Shown piece by piece: positions 59,235-64,000 of a stretch of 64,000 nt of DNA (position 1 is its first letter; each line of letters opens with the position of its first letter). This stretch comes from Owenweeksia sp965214115 (lineage in GTDB: Bacteria > Bacteroidota > Bacteroidia > Flavobacteriales > Schleiferiaceae). The translations under genes and the position numbers were made by a program. The notes beneath the pieces were generated by a model. That model made no database searches, was not told where the DNA came from, and was given only the letters and a program-made list of their open reading frames with translations. The stretch covers positions 1-64,000 of the forward strand of contig CBDCAU010000008.1 in NCBI GenBank assembly GCA_965214115.1. The letters run 5' to 3'.

Positions 59235-61106
59235 CTACCTTCCCATATACACCAAAAGTACGCTGATATCCGACGGGTTTACCCCGCTGATTTGCTTGGC
59301 TTGACCAATGTTCGCGGGGCGAATTTCGGACAATTTTTCGCGCGCTTCGTAGCTCAGGCTTTGCAACTTTTTATAATCGAAATCATTCGGAATGGAAACA
59401 TCGCGCAGACGCTCCAACTTTTGCGCGGTTTCCTTTTCGCGGTCAATGTAGCCCGCGTATTTTTCCTGAATGGAAACTTGCTCCCATATTTCCTTGTCCA
59501 TTTCGTTGTCCAAAACGAAATCCGCCAGAGGTGGGTGCGCCATTAAATCCTCAAAAGCGATTTGCGGACGCGCCAAAATCCCGTCCAGCTTCGTTTTTTG
59601 CTTGACTTTAGAAGTTTTGCTTTCTTCCAAAATAGGGTTGATTTCGTCGGGTTTGATGCTTTTACTTTTTAAAAACCCTTGCAATTCTGACACTTTAGAA
59701 AGTTTCTTTTCCAAGGTTTTCATCCGTTCATCGCTCGCCAATCCCAGCGAATGACCGATGGGAGTGAGGCGCTGGTCGGCATTGTCTTGCCGCAATAAAA
59801 TCCGGTATTCCGCACGGCTGGTGAACATCCGGTACGGTTCCTCCGTGCCTTTGGTAATCAAATCGTCAATCAAAACACCGATGTACGCTTCGTCGCGCTG
59901 TAAAATAAATTCGTCTTTTTCAGCGACTTTCCGGTGTGCATTTATTCCGGCCATCAAACCTTGGCAGGCTGCTTCTTCGTAGCCCGTCGTCCCGTTGATT
60001 TGCCCCGCGAAGTACAAGCCGTCCACCAGCTTGGTTTCCAGCGTGTGTTTCAGTTGGGTAGGAGGGAAGTAGTCGTATTCGATGGCGTGGCCGGGCCGGA
60101 ACATTTTGACGTTTTCAAAGCCTGCCACTTTGCGCAGCGCGGTCAATTGCACCTCCTCCGGAAGGCTGGTGCTGAATCCGTTCACGTACATTTCCACCGT
60201 TTTCCAGCCCTCCGGTTCTACGAAAATTTGGTGGCGGTCTTTATCCGCAAAGCGGTGAATTTTGTCTTCGATGCTGGGGCAATAGCGCGGCCCCGAACTT
60301 TCGATTTGCCCGTTGAACATCGGGCTGCGGTCGAACCCTTTTTGAAGTTCCACGTGAACCATCGGCGAAGTGTAGGTGATGTGGCAGCTCCGTTGTTGGC
60401 CCAGCGGTTGGGTCTCGCTGGAAAACGAAAACTTCTCAGGATTTTCATCGCCCTTCTGTTCTTCCATTTTGGAAAAATCCAGCGAGCGGCCGTCCACGCG
60501 GGGAGGCGTCCCCGTTTTCATTCGGCCGCTTTCAAAGCCTAATTCTTCCAACTGCGCGGTGATTCCTGTCGCGGCTCGTTCGCCTGCTCGTCCACCGCCA
60601 AATTGCTTTTCACCAATGTGAATCAGACCATTCAAAAAAGTGCCGTTGGTCAAAATGACGGATTTCGATTGAATAGAAATTCCCATCGAAGTTTTCACAC
60701 CGGACACCTTTCCATTCTCCACCAAAACCCCAGTCACCATATCTTGAAAGAAATCCAAATTCGTGATGGATTCCAATTCCCAGCGCCATTCTTGCGCGAA
60801 CAACATCCGGTCGCTTTGCGCGCGCGGCGACCACATCGCCGGCCCCTTGCTGCGGTTCAGCATCCGAAATTGGATGGCGGTTTTGTCGGTGATAATTCCG
60901 CTCATCCCACCGAGCGCATCGATTTCGCGCACGATTTGGCCCTTCGCCACACCGCCCATTGCGGGGTTGCAACTCATCTGGGCGATGGTTTGCAAATTCA
61001 TCGTCACCAGCAAAGTTTTGCCGCCCATTTTCGCGGCGGCCGCAGCGGCTTCGCAACCGGCGTGGCCCGCTCCCACAACAATTACATCGTACTTTTCGGT
61101 GGTCAT
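59235..61106 (-). CDS. mnmG: tRNA uridine-5-carboxymethylaminomethyl modification enzyme
   Basis: The 623-residue FAD enzyme works with MnmE to modify U34 of certain tRNAs. Landmarks are DVIVVGAGHAGCEAAAAAAK (FAD-binding), SCNPAMGGVAKGQIVREID, VILTNGTFLNGLIHIGEKQF (second nucleotide-binding part), GTPPRVDGRSLDFSKMEEQK, YCPSIEDKIHRFADKDRHQI and the C-terminal helical domain ending AKQISGVNPSDISVLLVYMG. Length is normal. Confidence 0.97.
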   Translation of the reverse strand: MTTEKYDVIVVGAGHAGCEAAAAAAKMGGKTLLVTMNLQTIAQMSCNPAMGGVAKGQIVREIDALGGMSGIITDKTAIQFRMLNRSKGPAMWSPRAQSDRMLFAQEWRWELESITNLDFFQDMVTGVLVENGKVSGVKTSMGISIQSKSVILTNGTFLNGLIHIGEKQFGGGRAGERAATGITAQLEELGFESGRMKTGTPPRVDGRSLDFSKMEEQKGDENPEKFSFSSETQPLGQQRSCHITYTSPMVHVELQKGFDRSPMFNGQIESSGPRYCPSIEDKIHRFADKDRHQIFVEPEGWKTVEMYVNGFSTSLPEEVQLTALRKVAGFENVKMFRPGHAIEYDYFPPTQLKHTLETKLVDGLYFAGQINGTTGYEEAACQGLMAGINAHRKVAEKDEFILQRDEAYIGVLIDDLITKGTEEPYRMFTSRAEYRILLRQDNADQRLTPIGHSLGLASDERMKTLEKKLSKVSELQGFLKSKSIKPDEINPILEESKTSKVKQKTKLDGILARPQIAFEDLMAHPPLADFVLDNEMDKEIWEQVSIQEKYAGYIDREKETAQKLERLRDVSIPNDFDYKKLQSLSYEAREKLSEIRPANIGQAKQISGVNPSDISVLLVYMGR

Positions 61107-61132
61107 TTTCTCGGTGGTTTCCCGTGAAACTT

Positions 61133-61675
61133 TCAGTTTTTTCCCTTCAAAATTTCGGGGCGCAAAAGTAAGGCTTTTTCTTCGGCCTTTCGCATCTCAA
61201 TTTGCTGGCTTTCAGTCTGGTCGTCGAAACCTAACAAATGCAAAACGCCGTGTGCCAACACGCGGCACATTTCGTCGGTTTTTGGGATTTGTAATTCGCC
61301 AGCATTGGCGGCTACGGTTTCAAATCCAATCAAAATCTCGCCGACCAAATTTTCATCTTCCGAATAATCGAACGTGATGATGTCGGTAGGGTAGGGGTGG
61401 GACAGGAATTTTTCGTTGGCGGATTGGATTTGATGGTCATCCAAAAATGAAAATGATAGATGGTCAATCGCGCGGTGCGCCCCCCGTAAAATCGGACGTT
61501 GTAGAATCGCACGGCCGTGCGATTTTACAGACGCGCCAGCGGTTGCGCCACCGTCAAATTTTTTGCCGTCCGTTTCCGTGGTCTGATTGTGTGATTTCAC
61601 AACATCCCGCAACCAATCCCCCACCACCTTTTCATCCAACGAAAACCAATCCGGCGGCTCGTGAAATTCAATCAC
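61133..61675 (-). CDS. ybeY: rRNA maturation RNase YbeY with an inserted palindromic repeat
   Basis: The C-terminal part is a normal YbeY: LSFSFLDDHQIQSANEKFLS, YPTDIITFDYSEDENLVGEI and the metal motif LAHGVLHLLGFDDQTESQQI, where the third ligand of the usual HGxLHLxGxDH is shifted or replaced. The N-terminal MIEFHEPPDWFSLDEKVVGD also fits. Between VVKSH (residue 29) and IDHLSFSF (near 70) lie about 40 extra codons, including KSHGRAILQRPILRGAHRA, derived from a palindromic repeat. The 3' end is followed by the mnmG start after 27 bases; the start overlaps the next gene by four bases. Confidence 0.85.
   Translation of the reverse strand: MIEFHEPPDWFSLDEKVVGDWLRDVVKSHNQTTETDGKKFDGGATAGASVKSHGRAILQRPILRGAHRAIDHLSFSFLDDHQIQSANEKFLSHPYPTDIITFDYSEDENLVGEILIGFETVAANAGELQIPKTDEMCRVLAHGVLHLLGFDDQTESQQIEMRKAEEKALLLRPEILKGKN
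61487..61530. repeat. Palindromic repeat inside ybeY
   Basis: GTAGAATCGCACGG and CCGTGCGATTTTAC form a 28-base palindrome with one mismatch (61501-61528), preceded by GTAAAATCGGACGTT. It is read through in frame on the minus strand. Confidence 0.7.
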
Positions 61676-64000
61676 AATTCGTTGAGATATTTGGAAGTTT
61701 GCTCTTTGTAATAATTGCGAAAATTGATGGGCAGGCGGTTCAGGTTTTCCTGTTCGCCTTGCTTTTCGCGGAGGTATTTCTCCAGTTCTTCTTGATACAA
61801 TTGGTTGGTGTCGTCCGCAATTTTGGATTCGCGCTTTTCGTCTTTTTGCTGCTCGCGCTCGGCCTTTTCGTGTTCCAAAAGCCGTGTCTCAATTTCCTGC
61901 AAACGCTCTTTATAATTGTCGCCCAACTCACCGTCCAGCAAGTCCTCCTCCAGCTTTTTCATCTCCTCAATGGCTTTTTGCAAATTGCCTTTTTCGCCCT
62001 GATTACCGCCATCGCCATCCTCACCTTCCTTTCCTTCTTTGCCCTCTTGCGCGGCCATTTGCTCCAAACCTTGTCGAATTTGCTCTTGTCGGGCCATCAT
62101 CTCCACGATTTCCTTGCTCGGCGTTCCTTGCCCTTTTTTTTGACCCTCCTTCATCCGGTCCATTTTACTGCCCAGCTCGCCCTGCATTTTGCCGACGTTC
62201 TGCATACTCGGCTTCGCGCCGGGTTTACTTCCGGGCTTGTTTCCAGGTTTTTGACATTGCTGATTGCCGGGCATCATCTGCGCTTGCTGCTGCATCATTT
62301 GCTGCAAACTTTGGTCGAGCAAAAGTGCCAGTTCGTTCGCTGAAGTCATCACAAATTGTTGATTGGCAGCGGCTTGCCCGTTTCGCAGCTCTTGTAGGTT
62401 TTCAATTCCATTCTCCAAATTCCTATCAATTTTCTCCAATTCCTCAAACACGATTTGCTCGATTTGCGGCGCGCGAGCGGCCAACGCGGTCAAACTGTCG
62501 CGGATGATCTCCGAACCATCCTGTAAACGCTTTTGCTCGCCCAACAAATCTTTGAATAAAGGGTCGTTTTTGTTTACCGATTTGCTCTTTTCAGAAAGCG
62601 TTTCCACATCAAAACTGAGCGTTTTTAGGTTCTCCAAAATCTGCCGCAGCGTCTCAATATTTTCTTGATTCTGCTGGCTCTGCATCGCCATCATCGACTG
62701 TTGCAGCGACTCACTCATCTCCTGCATTTTCTCGCTACTTTTCTTCTGGTTTTGATTGGCGGGTTGGCTTTTTTGCCTTTGCAAATTCTGTTGTGATTTC
62801 TGCATTTCCTCGCTCGCTTCCTGCTTTTCTTGGTCCAGATTTTCCTTCTCGGCCTCCTTGTCAAATTGCTCGTTTTCCTTCCGCAACTCGTCGATTTTCT
62901 CGGCCGCATTTTCAAATTCCTCCTCCACTTTTTTCTGCTCCTCCGATTCCTGTTCGGATGATTTTTCCGATTCATCTTCTTTGGAAAGCTCCTCCATTTT
63001 TTTGGAAAGCTCCTCCATTTTTTCGGCCTGTTCCAGCACGTCTTTTTGGAATTGCAAATCCTTCAACAAATCATTTTGACGCTCATTTTCCTGCTGCTGC
63101 TGCTCTTGCTTTTGCTGAAATTCTTGCATCTTTTGCTGCAACTTTTCCATATCCAGCTTTTCCATCAACTGCTGGATTTCTTCCATCAACTTTTCCATTT
63201 CCTTCTCCTCCTCGGTTTTTAGCTTGTCGATTTGCTCCTCTTTTTCCTTGATTTCCTCCTTTTTCTCGCCCAGTTTTTCCTCGTCCTTTTGGAGTTTTTC
63301 GAGGCGCTTTTCGTTCTCGGCTTGCTTTTTCAAAAGCTCGTCTTGCTTCTTCAAAAGTTCCTTGATTTTGGATTTTTCTTTGTAATCCAATTTTTTGCTG
63401 TCGCGCATTTGGCTAAGCAATTTTTCCAGCGCCTCGCTCAGTTTTTCCTGCTCCTTTTCCAGTTTTTCGCTGTCGCGGAAATACTTGGAATACTCCTGAC
63501 TCAGTTGTTCCTTCTGCTCTTCGCGGCTCAACATTTTTACAGAAAATGCCTGCGAGCGGCGGGTTTTCGCGCCGTTCACGCCGTCGTTGTCGCTCACTTC
63601 GATATAAATTTTCACGTCGCCGTCCGCCTTTCCCGCCAAGGAATCCAAATTGAGGCCGCCGCCCATCCGCTGCGAAAGCACGTCTCTTTGAAAAGAAATT
63701 TTCTCATAATATTTTTTGGAACCCAGCTCCACCACCGCGCTGAGATTGGAAAATCCGTAATCATCGCGAATATTCCCCGAAAAATAAACCGCATTTGGCA
63801 GCGTGCTGTCTTGGTAAAAATCCGCGCGGATTTCCGGCCACGCATCTTGAATCACGCGCACGCGGTTTTCCGCCATCGACGTTTTGGACACAAATTCGTT
63901 TTCGGTTTCCACAGCGTATTTAAAATCGTTGCGCACATTTTTGGAAAATGAAAAATCTTGGTTTCCCAACTTATTGAACGCCAGTTTTTTATCACCAATA
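61672..64000 (-). CDS. DUF4175-like coiled-coil protein, 5' end outside the window
   Basis: The open frame continues past the window edge (…IGDKKLAFNKLGNQDFSFSK), so at least 775 C-terminal residues are present. The first 150 residues form a beta-rich part (NAVYFSGNIRDDYGFSNLSA; VKIYIEVSDNDGVNGAKTRR), followed by very long charged coiled coils rich in Glu, Lys and Gln, a Met/Gln/Gly/Pro-rich hinge (QQMMQQQAQMMPGNQQ; PGNKPGSKPGAKPSM) and a conserved end (INFRNYYKEQTSKYLNEL). This is the C-terminal layout of DUF4175-family envelope proteins of Bacteroidota, whose N-terminus carries membrane helices. Function unknown. Confidence 0.75.
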   Translation of the reverse strand, partial: IGDKKLAFNKLGNQDFSFSKNVRNDFKYAVETENEFVSKTSMAENRVRVIQDAWPEIRADFYQDSTLPNAVYFSGNIRDDYGFSNLSAVVELGSKKYYEKISFQRDVLSQRMGGGLNLDSLAGKADGDVKIYIEVSDNDGVNGAKTRRSQAFSVKMLSREEQKEQLSQEYSKYFRDSEKLEKEQEKLSEALEKLLSQMRDSKKLDYKEKSKIKELLKKQDELLKKQAENEKRLEKLQKDEEKLGEKKEEIKEKEEQIDKLKTEEEKEMEKLMEEIQQLMEKLDMEKLQQKMQEFQQKQEQQQQENERQNDLLKDLQFQKDVLEQAEKMEELSKKMEELSKEDESEKSSEQESEEQKKVEEEFENAAEKIDELRKENEQFDKEAEKENLDQEKQEASEEMQKSQQNLQRQKSQPANQNQKKSSEKMQEMSESLQQSMMAMQSQQNQENIETLRQILENLKTLSFDVETLSEKSKSVNKNDPLFKDLLGEQKRLQDGSEIIRDSLTALAARAPQIEQIVFEELEKIDRNLENGIENLQELRNGQAAANQQFVMTSANELALLLDQSLQQMMQQQAQMMPGNQQCQKPGNKPGSKPGAKPSMQNVGKMQGELGSKMDRMKEGQKKGQGTPSKEIVEMMARQEQIRQGLEQMAAQEGKEGKEGEDGDGGNQGEKGNLQKAIEEMKKLEEDLLDGELGDNYKERLQEIETRLLEHEKAEREQQKDEKRESKIADDTNQLYQEELEKYLREKQGEQENLNRLPINFRNYYKEQTSKYLNEL

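Overview
The window comes from a member of the Bacteroidota, probably near the Saprospirales or Chitinophagales. This is inferred from gene content. Three secreted proteins end in type IX secretion sorting domains. An acpP-fabF-rnc-(IPExxxVDY)-pyk cluster is present. There is a DUF4175-type coiled-coil protein and a two-domain malic enzyme. Promoter -7 boxes follow TAnnTTTG, and short palindromic repeats are scattered between genes. No tRNA, rRNA, CRISPR array, prophage or intact insertion sequence was seen.

Layout. 1-5 kb: minus-strand housekeeping genes (M23 peptidase, tryptophan 2,3-dioxygenase, DUF3108 protein, small membrane protein, 3' end of leuS) whose reading frames are broken by many single-base changes, nearly all insertions, so this end looks poorly polished. 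5-13 kb: leuS, a sorbosone-dehydrogenase-like lipoprotein, and a four-gene overlapping operon of exported proteins with a two-DTG aspartic protease and an S41 peptidase. 13-15.3 kb: two toxin-antitoxin pairs and a gamma carbonic anhydrase. 15.4-24.2 kb: Nfu scaffold, fatty acid desaturase, pgi, an AAA/DUF4143 ATPase, envelope proteins, hflX. 24.5-30 kb: a MazEF-like pair, a 30-codon ORF with its own promoter and terminator, malic enzyme, a HEPN-like gene, a universal stress protein. 30-38.5 kb: a metal locus with a His-rich lipoprotein, two permeases (one fused to DtxR-like domains), ATPase, solute-binding lipoprotein, DtxR/MntR-type regulator, a DtxR-type operator and an outer-membrane protein. 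38.5-47.9 kb: lpxH, an M23 peptidase, rnhA-purN, and acpP-fabF-rnc-pyk with a pterin dehydratase. 48-51 kb: three tandem T9SS-sorted paralogues. 51-64 kb: pheS, two small lipoproteins, cvpA, accessory genes, pgk, holB, a methyltransferase, mnmG, ybeY and the 3' part of a DUF4175-like gene.

Most unusual signals. (1) Palindromic repeat elements lie in frame inside three conserved genes (leuS, the metal-binding lipoprotein, ybeY) without closing the frame. (2) In two places a small accessory gene lies between a complete gene and a 4-5% diverged duplicate of that gene's end (metal permease 5' end; cvpA 3' end), as if DNA had been inserted with a replacement gene end. (3) Two paralogous HEPN-like genes with an RNxFAH motif lie in AT-rich islands, one of them inside the metal operon. 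(4) A metal permease is fused to DtxR-like regulatory domains, and a TTTAGG-N4-CCTAAA operator lies in the same locus.
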